64,000 nt of DNA, taken from the NCBI RefSeq assembly GCF_013410955.1, contig NZ_JACCCG010000005.1:248001-312000 (forward strand), given 5' to 3'. Under the pieces are notes generated by a model. The model did no database searches, had not been told where the DNA came from, and saw only the letters and a list, made by a program, of their open reading frames with translations. The number at the start of each line of letters is the position of its first letter. Position 1 is the stretch's first letter. This DNA comes from Microbacterium sp. AK009. Its GTDB lineage: Bacteria; Actinomycetota; Actinomycetes; Actinomycetales; Microbacteriaceae. This document shows, one piece after another, positions 18,561 through 28,204 of this stretch. Made by a program: the position numbers and the translations under genes.

Positions 18561-18577
18561 CTGTACCATCCGTACAG
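18561..18577. promoter_or_regulatory. Perfect inverted repeat, probable operator of the gab/putrescine operon
   Basis: CTGTAC-N5-GTACAG, perfect 6-bp arms, placed in the 120-bp gap between gabT and the divergent PucR-type gene. A related half site GTACA lies at 18542-18546 on the gabT side. Location and symmetry fit a dimeric regulator, and the neighbouring PucR-type protein is the natural candidate. Confidence 0.6.
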
Positions 18578-18615
18578 TGGAGCGGCGCGGACCGTTCCCC
18601 TCTCGAGGAGACACG

Positions 18616-20169
18616 ATGACGACATCGGCCCAGGCCGCTGCGCCCCCCACCCTCGCTTCCCTCCTCGCCCGCGCCGACCTCCACCTGCGCGCCGAAGACA
18701 CCGCCGAGGGCGACGCTCTGTCGCGCCCTGTGCGGTGGGTCCACAGCACCGATCTGCTGGATCCGACGCCGTTCCTCTCCGAGGGCCTGGTGCTGCTGAC
18801 CACCGGCACGCAGTTCCTGTCGTCCGCCGACGAGGCCTCCGTCGCCGACGCCTACGTGCGGCGCCTGTCGGAGCGCGGCGTGGTGGGAATCGGCTTCGGC
18901 ACGGAGGTCGTGCGCGCCGGCATCCCCCCCACGCTCGTCGAGGCGTGCCGGCGTCACCGCATGCCGCTGTTCGAGGTGCCCTACCGCACGCCCTTCATCG
19001 CCGTCGCCCGCGCCAACGCCGAGGCCATCGCCGCCGTCGGCTACGCCCGCCGGTCATGGGCGCTCGCGGCGCAGCGCGCCATCTCGATGGCGGCTCTGCG
19101 CCCTGACGGGCTCGGAGCGACGGTGGCGGAGCTCGCCAAGCAGCTCGGCACCTGGGTCGGGCTCTACGACGCCGCCGGCGAACTCTCCCGCGAGCACCCC
19201 GCGGGGGGCCTGGACGAGCCGACCGCCGAGGCGCTGCACGGCGAGATCGGCGCGGTGCTGCGCCGCGGCGCGCGCGCCGGGTCGTCGATGCGGCTGGGGG
19301 GTCTGCCCTTCACCCTGCAGACCCTCGGACGGGGCGGGCACCTGCGCGGTGTCATCGCCATCGCCGCCGGCGACCTCGACCAGGAGGGCCGGGGGGTGGT
19401 GACCGCGGTGATCGCGATGGCCGGCCTCGCCCTCGAACAGCAGCAGGGGCTCGCCCGCGCTCGCGGCACCCTCCGGGCCGGGCTCGTGCAGTCGCTCCTG
19501 TCGGGCGATCCCGCTCTCGCGCGGCGGATCTCCCGCGACCTGTGGGGGTCGCTCCCGGCCGCGCCGGTGGTGGTGGCGATGACGGATGCCGCGACCGCGC
19601 GCATCGACAGTGTCGCCGAATTCCTCGAGCTCCGCGCCGAGGAGCGGCGTGGTGCGGTGTTCTTCGGGCGGAGCGGCGACGGACTCGCGGTGGTCGTCTC
19701 GGCTCTGGCGCCCGACGTGCTCGACGAGCTCGTCGACAGGTTCGACGCGCGGATCGGCGTCTCCGACGCCGCCGGCTACGACGGCTTCGCGACTGCCGTC
19801 GAGCAGGCCCGCATCGCGCGGGACCGCGCGGCCGAGCGCGGCGGCGGACCCGTCACCCACTTCGCCGAGGTGGCCCGTTCGGGCGTGATCGCCGCCCTCA
19901 CCGCGCTCTCGGGCGAAGCGCGGGCGGTCGCCGATCGCGAACTGGCGCCGCTCGCGACCCACGACGCCGAGCACGCCACCGCGCTCATCGCGACGCTGCG
20001 GACCTGGCTCGAGCAGGACTGCTCGCACGAGGCGTGCGCGCGCGCCCTCGGGGTGCACCGCCACACGGTGCGCACCCGGCTGGCCCTGGCCGAGCGGGTG
20101 CTCGGCCGCGACCTGTCGTCCTTCGCGGTGCGCGCGGAGCTCTGGGCCGCCTTCGCGGCATCCTCCTGA
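18616..20169 (+). CDS. PucR-family transcriptional regulator of the gab/putrescine operon
   Basis: 517 residues. The N-terminal PucR (purine-catabolism-type) domain contains WVHSTDLLDPTPFLSEGLVL, and the middle is GAF/GGDEF-like. The C-terminal helix-turn-helix reads CSHEACARALGVHRHTVRTR then LALAERVLGRDL. GAGGAG five bases upstream fixes the ATG at 18616. Members near amine-catabolism genes usually activate them when substrate is present. Control of gabT-puo-usp-permease-gabD is inferred from the divergent layout and the inverted repeat between the genes. Confidence 0.88.
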   Translation: MTTSAQAAAPPTLASLLARADLHLRAEDTAEGDALSRPVRWVHSTDLLDPTPFLSEGLVLLTTGTQFLSSADEASVADAYVRRLSERGVVGIGFGTEVVRAGIPPTLVEACRRHRMPLFEVPYRTPFIAVARANAEAIAAVGYARRSWALAAQRAISMAALRPDGLGATVAELAKQLGTWVGLYDAAGELSREHPAGGLDEPTAEALHGEIGAVLRRGARAGSSMRLGGLPFTLQTLGRGGHLRGVIAIAAGDLDQEGRGVVTAVIAMAGLALEQQQGLARARGTLRAGLVQSLLSGDPALARRISRDLWGSLPAAPVVVAMTDAATARIDSVAEFLELRAEERRGAVFFGRSGDGLAVVVSALAPDVLDELVDRFDARIGVSDAAGYDGFATAVEQARIARDRAAERGGGPVTHFAEVARSGVIAALTALSGEARAVADRELAPLATHDAEHATALIATLRTWLEQDCSHEACARALGVHRHTVRTRLALAERVLGRDLSSFAVRAELWAAFAASS

Positions 20170-20279
20170 CCTCTCTCCTCCCTGCCCCTCACCCGCGTCC
20201 GCCCCTCGCCGCGATCCGTCAGAAACGGCTGTTCCCGCCGCATCCGGGCAGCAATGATCGACGGGTCGCGGGTCACGGT

Positions 20280-21767
20280 TCAGGAACCGGATGCGGGGGC
20301 GTGGGCCTCGAGGAACTCGTAGACGTCGGTGGTGTCCACCCCCGGGAAGGCGCCCGTGGGGAGGGTGGCCAGCAGCGTCCGCGGGGTGCGGACGTTCGGC
20401 CACGCGTACTCGCGCCACGACGCCTCGAGATCCGCCGGCGCCCGGCGGCAGCACACCTCCACCGAGTGCTTCGACACCCCGCGGTGCGGAGTGTCGCGGC
20501 CGAGGAACCATTTGGTGTCGTCGAAGCGCACCCCCACCGACACCGAATGCGCGCCCTCGCTGGAAAGCTCGACGCGAGCGGTGCACCAGTACGTCCCGTT
20601 GCCGGTGTCGGTGTACTGGTAGTAGGGGTTGAAGTGGTCGTCCTCGTCGAAGACGACGCGTGAGGTCCACTTCCGGCAGCACATCTGCCCCTCGATCGAG
20701 CCCAGCCGATCGGTCGGGAAGTTCACGTCGTCGTTCTCGTAAGCCTTCGTGATCGTGCCCGACTCGTGCACCTTCAGGAAGTGCACCGGGATGCCGAGGT
20801 GCACGGTCGCGAGATTCGTGAACCGGTGCGCGGCGGTCTCGTACGACACCGAGTATGCGTCGCGGAGGTCCTCGATCGACACCGCCCGACGCCCCTTGGC
20901 CTCGAGGAGGAACGGCACGGCGTGGTCCTCGGGGATCAGGAGGGCGCCGGTGAGGTAGTTCGTCTCGACCCGCTGGCGGAGGAACTCCGCGTAGCTCGTG
21001 GGTTCGGTGTGGCCGAGGATCCGACTGGAGAGGGCTTGCAGCACCGCCGTCCGCGGATCACCCTTCGACGCCAGCCTGCTCGACAGGTAGAGGCGGCCGT
21101 TCTTGATGTCGGCGACGCTGCGGGTGGTCTGCGGCAGATCCGGCACGTAGTGCAGCGTGAACCCGAGGTGCGCAGCGATGTCGGATGCCGTCCGCTGGGT
21201 GAGCGGGCCCCCGGGGTGTCCGACCGCGGTGAGGATCGCCAGCGCCTGCTTCTCCAGATCCGGAAAGTGGTTGTTCTGCGTGCGCATGAGACGGCGGAGC
21301 GCGACGTTGGCACGTCGGGCCTCCTCGGGGGTGGCGGCCCGCTCATCGCGCAGCCTCTCGATCTCGCCCTGCAGCGCGAGCATCGCGCGGAGGGCGTCGT
21401 CGGGGACGGTCTTGCCGATGCGGAAAGGCGTGATGCCCAGCGCCTGGAACGTCTGCCCTTTCATCGCGCGCTCGAGGGCGATCTCCATCGTCGCGCGCTC
21501 GTCGAGGGGTTCGGACTCGAGGAGCGCGTCCAGGCTCGTCCCGAGGGCGCGGGCGATCTGGCGCAGCAGCGTCAGCTTCGGCTCGCGCCGGCCGTTCTCG
21601 ATCATCGAGAGCTGGCTGGGCACGCGCTCGACGGCGGCGGCGAGGTCGTCCAGCGTCATGCCGCGTTCGGTCCGCAACTGACGGATGCGGCGGCCGATGG
21701 TGAGGGAGTCCACCTCTTCATCGTCGGGGGCGTCCGCCCCGACATCCCGGCTCCGTGCGATCGACAT
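20280..21767 (-). CDS. ramB: RamB-like regulator of acetate metabolism (ScfR family)
   Basis: 495 residues. The N-terminal XRE helix-turn-helix is IRQLRTERGMTLDDLAAAVE and PSQLSMIENGRREPKLTLL. A central IrrE/DUF955-like part contains AILIPEDHAVPFLLEAKG-type sequence (LTGALLIPEDHAVPFLLE). The C-terminal domain has paired cysteines (QMCCRKW, VEVCCRRAP). This is the short-chain fatty acyl regulator family. RamB in Corynebacterium and Mycobacterium represses glyoxylate-cycle genes. Here it is divergent from aceB-aceA, which supports the same job. I find no clean copy of the corynebacterial RamB site in the 138-bp gap. The 110 bp beyond its stop are featureless. Confidence 0.9.
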   Translation of the reverse strand: MSIARSRDVGADAPDDEEVDSLTIGRRIRQLRTERGMTLDDLAAAVERVPSQLSMIENGRREPKLTLLRQIARALGTSLDALLESEPLDERATMEIALERAMKGQTFQALGITPFRIGKTVPDDALRAMLALQGEIERLRDERAATPEEARRANVALRRLMRTQNNHFPDLEKQALAILTAVGHPGGPLTQRTASDIAAHLGFTLHYVPDLPQTTRSVADIKNGRLYLSSRLASKGDPRTAVLQALSSRILGHTEPTSYAEFLRQRVETNYLTGALLIPEDHAVPFLLEAKGRRAVSIEDLRDAYSVSYETAAHRFTNLATVHLGIPVHFLKVHESGTITKAYENDDVNFPTDRLGSIEGQMCCRKWTSRVVFDEDDHFNPYYQYTDTGNGTYWCTARVELSSEGAHSVSVGVRFDDTKWFLGRDTPHRGVSKHSVEVCCRRAPADLEASWREYAWPNVRTPRTLLATLPTGAFPGVDTTDVYEFLEAHAPASGS

Positions 21768-21905
21768 GACGGGATTCTGTCACGAATGTCGAAGATCGAG
21801 GAAAGTTCACACCCGGATTCGTCGGGTTCCAGGTGGATCTTCACCCCACAGTGGAGTCACACCGCGGCACCACCACCGCGGATCCGCTCACAGGAGGACA
21901 CGGAC

Positions 21906-23552
21906 ATGACACCTGCAACCGCCACACTGACCGCCCCCACCACGGCGCCGGCGCCGGCCGTCCAGGTCCTCGGCCGGATGGGCCCCCGCTACGACGAGAT
22001 CCTCACGCCCGAGGCCCTGGCCTTCGTCGGCGAGCTCCACCAGCGCTTCGGCGGACGCCGGCACGACCGCCTCGCGGATCGGATGCGGCGGCGCTTCGAG
22101 ATCGGCAACGGCCACGACCCGCGGTTCCGCGACGACACCGCGCACATCCGCGAAGACGCCGAGTGGCGGGTCGCCGGGGCGGGCCCGGGCCTGGAGGACC
22201 GCCGGGTGGAGATCACCGGACCCACCGATCCGAAGATGACGATCAACGCGCTGAACTCCGGCGCGCGGGTGTGGCTGGCCGACCAGGAGGACGCCACCAG
22301 CCCCACGTGGAAGAACGTCATCGAGGGACAGCTGTCGCTGCGCGACGCGATCCGCGGGGAGCTGACCTTCACGAACGACGCGGGCAAGACCTACGAGGTC
22401 ACCGCAGAGCGGACGCCCACGATTGTGATGCGCCCGCGGGGCTGGCACCTGAGCGAAGCCCACCTGCGGTTCACCGACCGCGCCGGTCGCGAGATGGCGG
22501 CATCCGGCTCGCTCGTGGACTTCGGGCTGTACTTCTTCCACAACGCCGAGCAGCTCATCGCGAACGGCCGTGGGCCCTACTTCTACATCGCGAAGCTGGA
22601 GTCCAGCGAAGAGGCCAGGCTCTGGGACGACGTGTTCACGTTCAGCGAGCGCTACATCGGCATCCCGCATGGCACGATCCGCGCGACCGTGCTGATCGAG
22701 ACGCTGCCGGCGGCGTTCGAGATGGAGGAGATCCTCTTCGAGCTGCGCGACCACTGCGCGGGACTGAACGCCGGACGTTGGGACTACATCTTCTCGATCA
22801 TCAAGAACTACCGTGGGCGCGGGGCCCGGTTCGTGCTCCCCGACCGCAGCGAGGTCACGATGACCGTGCCGTTCATGCGGGCCTACACCGAGCTGCTGGT
22901 GAAGACGTGCCACAAGCGCGGCGCCTTCGCGATCGGCGGCATGAGCGCGTTCATCCCGAACCGCCGCGACCCCGAGGTGACCGCTCGCGCGTTCGAGAAG
23001 GTCGCCGCCGACAAGAGGCGCGAGGCCGGCGACGGCTTCGACGGGACGTGGGTCGCCCACCCCGACCTGATCCCGACGGCGATGGCGGAGTTCGACGCGG
23101 TGCTCGGCGACCGTCCGAACCAGGTCCACCGGCAGCGCGAGGACGTGGAGGTGACGGCATCCGATCTCCTCGACGTGCACATCGGTCGGCCGGTGACCGC
23201 CGCGGGCGTGCACGCGAACGTCTCGGTCGCGATCCGCTACATCGAGGCGTGGCTCCGGGGCCTCGGCGCGGTGGCCATCGACAACCTGATGGAGGATGCC
23301 GCGACCGCGGAGATCTCGCGGTCTCAGGTGTGGCAGTGGATCCACCAGGACCGGGCGACCGAGGACGGCACCCTGATCACCCGCGAGTACATCGAGGGCC
23401 TGATCGCACGCGTGCTCGCCGAGGCCGACCGCCGCGAGGGCGACCGTTTCGAAGACGCCGCCGAGGTGTTCCGCGAAGTGGCGCTGCGCGAGGAGTTCCC
23501 GACGTTCCTCACCCTGACCGCGTACGCGAAGTTCCTGGTCGAAACCGACTGA
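21906..23552 (+). CDS. aceB: Malate synthase A
   Basis: 548 residues, the A-type (short) form rather than the ~730-residue G type known from Corynebacterium. Landmarks are MRPRGWHLSEAH, YFYIAKLESSEEARLW, GRWDYIFSIIKNYRGR and the C-terminal NLMEDAATAEISRSQVWQW. It condenses glyoxylate with acetyl-CoA to malate. AGGAGG eight bases upstream fixes ATG 21906. It is followed 34 bp later by aceA, forming the glyoxylate-shunt operon. Confidence 0.97.
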   Translation: MTPATATLTAPTTAPAPAVQVLGRMGPRYDEILTPEALAFVGELHQRFGGRRHDRLADRMRRRFEIGNGHDPRFRDDTAHIREDAEWRVAGAGPGLEDRRVEITGPTDPKMTINALNSGARVWLADQEDATSPTWKNVIEGQLSLRDAIRGELTFTNDAGKTYEVTAERTPTIVMRPRGWHLSEAHLRFTDRAGREMAASGSLVDFGLYFFHNAEQLIANGRGPYFYIAKLESSEEARLWDDVFTFSERYIGIPHGTIRATVLIETLPAAFEMEEILFELRDHCAGLNAGRWDYIFSIIKNYRGRGARFVLPDRSEVTMTVPFMRAYTELLVKTCHKRGAFAIGGMSAFIPNRRDPEVTARAFEKVAADKRREAGDGFDGTWVAHPDLIPTAMAEFDAVLGDRPNQVHRQREDVEVTASDLLDVHIGRPVTAAGVHANVSVAIRYIEAWLRGLGAVAIDNLMEDAATAEISRSQVWQWIHQDRATEDGTLITREYIEGLIARVLAEADRREGDRFEDAAEVFREVALREEFPTFLTLTAYAKFLVETD

Positions 23553-23586
23553 CCCCTTTTCCACACCATCCGACGAAGGACATGAT

Positions 23587-25182
23587 ATGACCCACTACCA
23601 GGACGACATCACCGCCGTGCAGGCTCTGAAGCAGCAGAACGGCGCGAGCTGGGACGCGATCGACCCCGAGGCCGTCGCGCGGATGCGGGCGCAGAACCGC
23701 TTCCGCACGGGTCTCGAGATCGCCCGGTACACCGCCGACATCATGCGCCGCGACATGGCGGAGTATGACGCCGACTCGTCCGTCTACACGCAGTCGCTCG
23801 GCGTCTGGCACGGCTTCATCGGGCAGCAGAAGCTCATCTCGATCAAGAAGCACCTGAAGTCCACGAACAAGCGCTACCTCTACCTGTCGGGCTGGATGGT
23901 CGCAGCCCTCCGCTCGGAGTTCGGACCCTTGCCTGATCAGTCGATGCACGAGAAGACCGCGGTCCCCGCACTGATCGAGGAGCTTTACACGTTCCTCCGC
24001 CAGGCGGATGCCCGGGAGCTCGACCTGCTCTTCACGAAGCTCGACGCGGCCCGCGCGGCGGGAGACGAGACCGCGGCGGAGTTCATCCAGTCGCAGATCG
24101 ACACGTACGAGACCCACGTCGTGCCGATCATCGCCGACATCGACGCCGGCTTCGGCAACCCCGAGGCGACGTACCTGCTCGCCAAGAAGATGATCGAGGC
24201 GGGCGCGTGCGCCATCCAGATCGAGAACCAGGTCTCCGATGAGAAGCAGTGCGGCCACCAGGACGGCAAGGTCACGGTCCCGCACGACGACTTCATCGCG
24301 AAGCTCAACGCGGTCCGCTACGCGTTCCTCGAGCTCGGCATCGACAACGGCGTGATCGTCGCCCGCACCGACTCGCTCGGAGCGGGACTCACCCAGAAGC
24401 TCGCCGTCAGCCAGGCCCCGGGCGACCTGGGCGACCAGTACAACGCGTTCCTCGATGTCGAGGAGATCTCGGCATCCGATCTGGGCACGGGCGATGTCGT
24501 CCTCACGCGCGACGGCCGGCTGGTGCGCCCCAAGCGGCTGCCGAGCAACCTGTACCAGTTCCGTCCGGGGACGGGCGAGGAGCGCTGCGTCCTGGACTGC
24601 GTCACCGCGCTCCGCAACGGCGCCGACCTGCTCTGGATCGAGACCGAGAAGCCGCACGTGGAGCAGATCGCCGGAATGATGGACGAGATCCGCAAGGAGA
24701 TCCCGAACGCGAAGCTCGTCTACAACAACAGCCCCTCGTTCAACTGGACGCTGAACTTCCGACAGCAGGCCTACGACCTGCTGTCGCAGCAGGGTGCCGA
24801 TGTCTCCGCGTACGACCGGGCCGAGCTGATGAGCCCCGACTACGACGACACCGAGCTCGGTCGCCTCGCGGACGAGAAGATCCGATCCTTCCAGAAGGAC
24901 GGCTCGGCACGCGCGGGGATCTTCCATCACCTGATCACCCTGCCGACCTACCACACCGCGGCCCTGTCGACGGATGACCTCGCCAAGGGGTACTTCGGCG
25001 ACGAAGGGATGCTCGCCTACGTCCGGGGCGTGCAGCGCCGCGAGATCCGCGAGGGGATCGCGACGGTGAAGCATCAGAACATGGCGGGAAGCGACATCGG
25101 CGACAACCACAAGGAGTACTTCGCCGGGGATGCCGCCCTGAAGGCCGGCGGCGCCCACAACACGATGAACCAATTCGGTTGA
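23587..25182 (+). CDS. aceA: Isocitrate lyase, long (531-residue) type
   Basis: 531 residues. The catalytic motif is DEKQCGHQDGK (KQCGH, not KKCGH), and VARTDSLGAG, NNSPSFNWTLNFRQQ and VKHQNMAGSDIGDNHKEYF are further landmarks. From memory these match the long isocitrate lyase of Pseudomonas/Acinetobacter far better than the ~430-residue form of Corynebacterium and E. coli. It splits isocitrate into succinate and glyoxylate. AAGGA lies seven bases before ATG 23587. It follows aceB directly. Confidence 0.97.
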   Translation: MTHYQDDITAVQALKQQNGASWDAIDPEAVARMRAQNRFRTGLEIARYTADIMRRDMAEYDADSSVYTQSLGVWHGFIGQQKLISIKKHLKSTNKRYLYLSGWMVAALRSEFGPLPDQSMHEKTAVPALIEELYTFLRQADARELDLLFTKLDAARAAGDETAAEFIQSQIDTYETHVVPIIADIDAGFGNPEATYLLAKKMIEAGACAIQIENQVSDEKQCGHQDGKVTVPHDDFIAKLNAVRYAFLELGIDNGVIVARTDSLGAGLTQKLAVSQAPGDLGDQYNAFLDVEEISASDLGTGDVVLTRDGRLVRPKRLPSNLYQFRPGTGEERCVLDCVTALRNGADLLWIETEKPHVEQIAGMMDEIRKEIPNAKLVYNNSPSFNWTLNFRQQAYDLLSQQGADVSAYDRAELMSPDYDDTELGRLADEKIRSFQKDGSARAGIFHHLITLPTYHTAALSTDDLAKGYFGDEGMLAYVRGVQRREIREGIATVKHQNMAGSDIGDNHKEYFAGDAALKAGGAHNTMNQFG

Positions 25183-25299
25183 CGCGGACGCGGTGCGGGC
25201 CGGAGGAGCGATCCCCAGCCCGCACCGCTGTCGAACTCCGATCCGTAGGAGGCGGCACGGGGCTCTCGGCGGACACGCCCGGGCGACTACGCTGGCCCC

Positions 25300-26502
25300 G
25301 TGACTTCCCGCGCTCCCCTCTCCCGCAAACTGTCCGCGATCGCCGAATCGGCCACGCTCAAGGTGGATGCGAAGGCCAAGGCGCTGCAGGCGGCCGGCCG
25401 GCCGGTCATCTCTTATGCCGCAGGCGAGCCCGACTTCGCCACGCCCGCCTTCATCGTCGACGCAGCCGCCGAGGCGCTGGGCGACCCCGCGAACTACCGC
25501 TACACCCCCGCCGCGGGTCTGCCGGTGCTGCGCGAGGCGATCGCCGCCAAGACCCTCCGCGACTCCGGGTGGGATGTCGAGCCGTCGCAGATCATCGTCA
25601 CCAACGGCGGCAAGCAGGCGGTGTACCAGGCGTTCCAGGCCGTGGTGAACCCCGGCGACGAGGTGCTGCTCCCCGCGCCCTACTGGACGACCTATCCCGA
25701 GGCGATCCGCCTCGCCGACGGCGTGCCGGTCGAGGTCTTCGCCGGGGCCGACCAGGAGTACAAGGTCACCGTCGAACAGCTCGAAGCGGCCCGCACCGAG
25801 CGGACGACCGTGCTCGTCTTCGTCTCGCCCTCCAACCCCACCGGCGCGGTGTACTCCGCCGATGAGACCCGCGCGATCGGCGAATGGGCCCTCGAGCACG
25901 GCATCTGGGTGATCTCCGACGAGATCTACCAGAACCTGGTCTACGACGGCGCGCGGGCCACCTCGATCGTCGAGGCGGTGCCGGATGTCGCGGGCCAGGC
26001 CATCCTCGTCAACGGCGTCGCCAAGACCTACGCCATGACCGGATGGCGGGTGGGCTGGATGGTCGGCCCGACCGATGCGATCAAACTCGCCGCGAACCTG
26101 CAGTCGCACCTGTCGAGCAACGTCAACAACGTCGCCCAGCGCGCCGCGCTCGCCGCGCTCACGGGACCCCAGGTCGACGCCGAGAAGATGCGGAGCGCCT
26201 TCAACCGCCGTCGCCGCGTGATCGTGACCGAGCTGGCGAAGATCCCCGGCGTCACCGTCCCCAACCCGCTCGGCGCCTTCTACGTCTACCCCGACGTGCA
26301 GGGGCTGCTCGGCCGCGAGTGGGCCGGTGCGACGCCGACCACCACTTTGGAGCTCGCCGACCTCATCCTCGACAAGGCCGAGGTGGCGGTGGTTCCGGGA
26401 GAGGCGTTCGGACGCAGCGGATACCTCCGCCTGTCGTACGCCCTCGGCGATGACGCGCTCCTGGAAGGCGTGCAGCGCCTGCAGCGCCTCTTCGGCGCCT
26501 GA
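25300..26502 (+). CDS. aspC: PLP-dependent aspartate/aromatic-type aminotransferase
   Basis: 400 residues, class I aminotransferase, I-gamma-like. Landmarks are [54 protein letters not shown], the PLP lysine in [16 protein letters not shown] and the C-terminal arginine in GYLRLSYAL. The probable reaction is aspartate with 2-oxoglutarate, though substrate range is not readable. The GTG at 25300 has no ribosome site. TACGCT lies six bases upstream and looks like a -10 box, so a leaderless message is likely. The symbol is by family. Confidence 0.88.
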   Translation: MTSRAPLSRKLSAIAESATLKVDAKAKALQAAGRPVISYAAGEPDFATPAFIVDAAAEALGDPANYRYTPAAGLPVLREAIAAKTLRDSGWDVEPSQIIVTNGGKQAVYQAFQAVVNPGDEVLLPAPYWTTYPEAIRLADGVPVEVFAGADQEYKVTVEQLEAARTERTTVLVFVSPSNPTGAVYSADETRAIGEWALEHGIWVISDEIYQNLVYDGARATSIVEAVPDVAGQAILVNGVAKTYAMTGWRVGWMVGPTDAIKLAANLQSHLSSNVNNVAQRAALAALTGPQVDAEKMRSAFNRRRRVIVTELAKIPGVTVPNPLGAFYVYPDVQGLLGREWAGATPTTTLELADLILDKAEVAVVPGEAFGRSGYLRLSYALGDDALLEGVQRLQRLFGA

Positions 26503-26576
26503 TCGCGGGCCCGGACTCACGACCGGATCGACCGCCGGCGGATCCAGCGGGGGTCATCGGATGCGACACTGACAGC

Positions 26577-27977
26577 GTGACCCCCGACACCGCCTCATAC
26601 GACCTCGCCGTCATCGGAGCCGGGCCCGCGGGCACGGCTGCCGCGCTCCGGGCCGCGGAACTCGGCGCGAGAGTGGTCGTCCTCGAGGCCTCCGAACGCC
26701 TCGGGGGCACGTGCGTGAACACCGGCTGCGTCCCCACCCGCGTGCTCGCCAAGGCCGCCCGGTTGATGCGCGAGGCGGGCGCGGCGCGGGAGTACGGCGT
26801 CGTGACCCACCCCGAGGCCCTCGATTGGCCTGCCACCGTCGCCCGTGTCCGCGACCGGGTCGACCGCGTGCGGGCGGTGAAGGACGAGGCGGCGAGGTTC
26901 ACGGCGGCGAGGATCGACCTCATACAGGAGGGGCGCGCTCGCTTCGTCGACCCCCACACCCTCGCGCTCGACTCCGGTCGGCGCATCCGTGCTTCATCGG
27001 TCATCGTGGCCGTCGGCGGGCACTCCCGCCGGCTTCCGGTTCCGGGCGCGGAACTGGCGACCGTGCCCGAACACGTGCTGTCGCTGCCGACCCTGCCGCA
27101 GCGTGTGGCGATCATCGGCGCCGGGAACACCGGGGCGCAGCTGGCGACCGTCTTCGAATCCTTCGGGGCACAGGTGACCGTGCTTGATGTCGCACCACGC
27201 GTGCTCATGGCCTCCGACGCCGACGTGTCGGCCGCGATCGCCTCGTCGTTCGAGGGCCACGGAATGTCGGTGCGCACCGGAATCGCCGGTGTCGACGCGC
27301 TCGAGGAGGATGCCGGTGGGATCGTCCTCCGGTGGCGCGAGCGCGACGGGTCGGACGAGATCCCGCGCTCCGACCGCTTCGACGTCGTCGTCATGGCCAC
27401 CGGCTGGCCGGCCGACGTCGAAGACCTGGGCCTGGAGCATGCGGGCATCGAGGTCGAGCGCTCCGCGATCCCCGTCGACGCCTACTTCCGCTCGGCGGTC
27501 CCGCACATCCTCGCCGTGGGTGATGCCACCGGTCGCGACATGCTCGTGCAGGCGGCGCACTTCGAGGGCGAGGCGGCAGCGGAGAATGCGGTTCTCGGAG
27601 TGAACCGCCGCACCCCGCATCATCTGCTCCCCGCGGGAGGATTCACCGACCCCGACTACGCCGGGGTGGGTCTCACCGAGGATCAGGCTCGCCAACGCGA
27701 TGAGCGCTGCATCGTGGCGGTCGCACGTTACTCCGACCTGGAGCGCGCGGTCATCGACGACCGCACCGTCGGCTTCCTCAAGCTGATCGCCGACAACCGG
27801 CGCGAGCTGATCCTCGGCGCACACGCCGTCGGGGAGAACGCGGTCGAGGTGATCCAGTCGGTGACGACGGCGATGGCAGCCGGCATCGACGTGGCCACCC
27901 TTGCGGGCGTGAAGTTCGCCTACCCGACGTACAGCGCGATCATCGGCCTGGCCGCCCGACAGCTCCTGCGGGGCTGA
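26577..27977 (+). CDS. Pyridine nucleotide-disulfide oxidoreductase family flavoprotein with altered C-terminus
   Basis: 466 residues. The FAD motif is LAVIGAGPAGTAAALRAAEL, and the redox cysteine pair is GGTCVNTGCVPTR. The NAD(P) motif is VAIIGAGNTGAQLATVFESFG. The family then expects a His-Pro...Glu dyad near the C-terminus (HPTLSE in lipoamide dehydrogenase). Here it reads FAYPTYSAIIG, so both His and Glu are missing. That places it nearer to mercuric-reductase-like enzymes than to Lpd, and its substrate is unknown. GTG start at 26577 with no ribosome site, probably leaderless. Confidence 0.85.
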   Translation: MTPDTASYDLAVIGAGPAGTAAALRAAELGARVVVLEASERLGGTCVNTGCVPTRVLAKAARLMREAGAAREYGVVTHPEALDWPATVARVRDRVDRVRAVKDEAARFTAARIDLIQEGRARFVDPHTLALDSGRRIRASSVIVAVGGHSRRLPVPGAELATVPEHVLSLPTLPQRVAIIGAGNTGAQLATVFESFGAQVTVLDVAPRVLMASDADVSAAIASSFEGHGMSVRTGIAGVDALEEDAGGIVLRWRERDGSDEIPRSDRFDVVVMATGWPADVEDLGLEHAGIEVERSAIPVDAYFRSAVPHILAVGDATGRDMLVQAAHFEGEAAAENAVLGVNRRTPHHLLPAGGFTDPDYAGVGLTEDQARQRDERCIVAVARYSDLERAVIDDRTVGFLKLIADNRRELILGAHAVGENAVEVIQSVTTAMAAGIDVATLAGVKFAYPTYSAIIGLAARQLLRG

Positions 27978-28113
27978 CCGTCACGGCGCGCCGCTCAGCG
28001 GCATCCGCCCACCCCCGCTTCTTCGCGACCCGGCTTCGCTTGCGCGCCGCCACGCCGCCACCGCGCGCCGTCGCCACCGCACCCCGCACCGCGCTCCCGC
28101 GCCACGACGAGCC

Positions 28114-28173
28114 TTCGTCCGTCGCAGATGCACGCCCGGAAGGGCCTTCGGCGTACGTCTGCGACGAACGAAC
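28114..28173. repeat. Long imperfect palindrome, copy 1
   Basis: Arms CGTCGCAGATGCACGCC (28120-28136) and GGCGTACGTCTGCGACG (28150-28166) pair with two mismatches around a centre that is itself palindromic (GAAGGGCCTTC). The flank GAACGAACG follows. It shares arms, centre and flank with the copy at 28303-28363. Confidence 0.75.
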
Positions 28174-28204
28174 GGCAAAGACGCGGCCGCTCGGCACACC
28201 GCGA

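Noticed and set aside
21768..21905. RamB-binding site between ramB and aceB
   Set aside because: GGAAAGTTCACAC is only loosely like the corynebacterial site; too weak to call.
23509..26520. A 1003-codon open frame on the minus strand across aceA and the aminotransferase gene
   Set aside because: It is the antisense shadow of two clear + strand enzymes. High GC keeps the frame free of stops; there is no ribosome site or domain.
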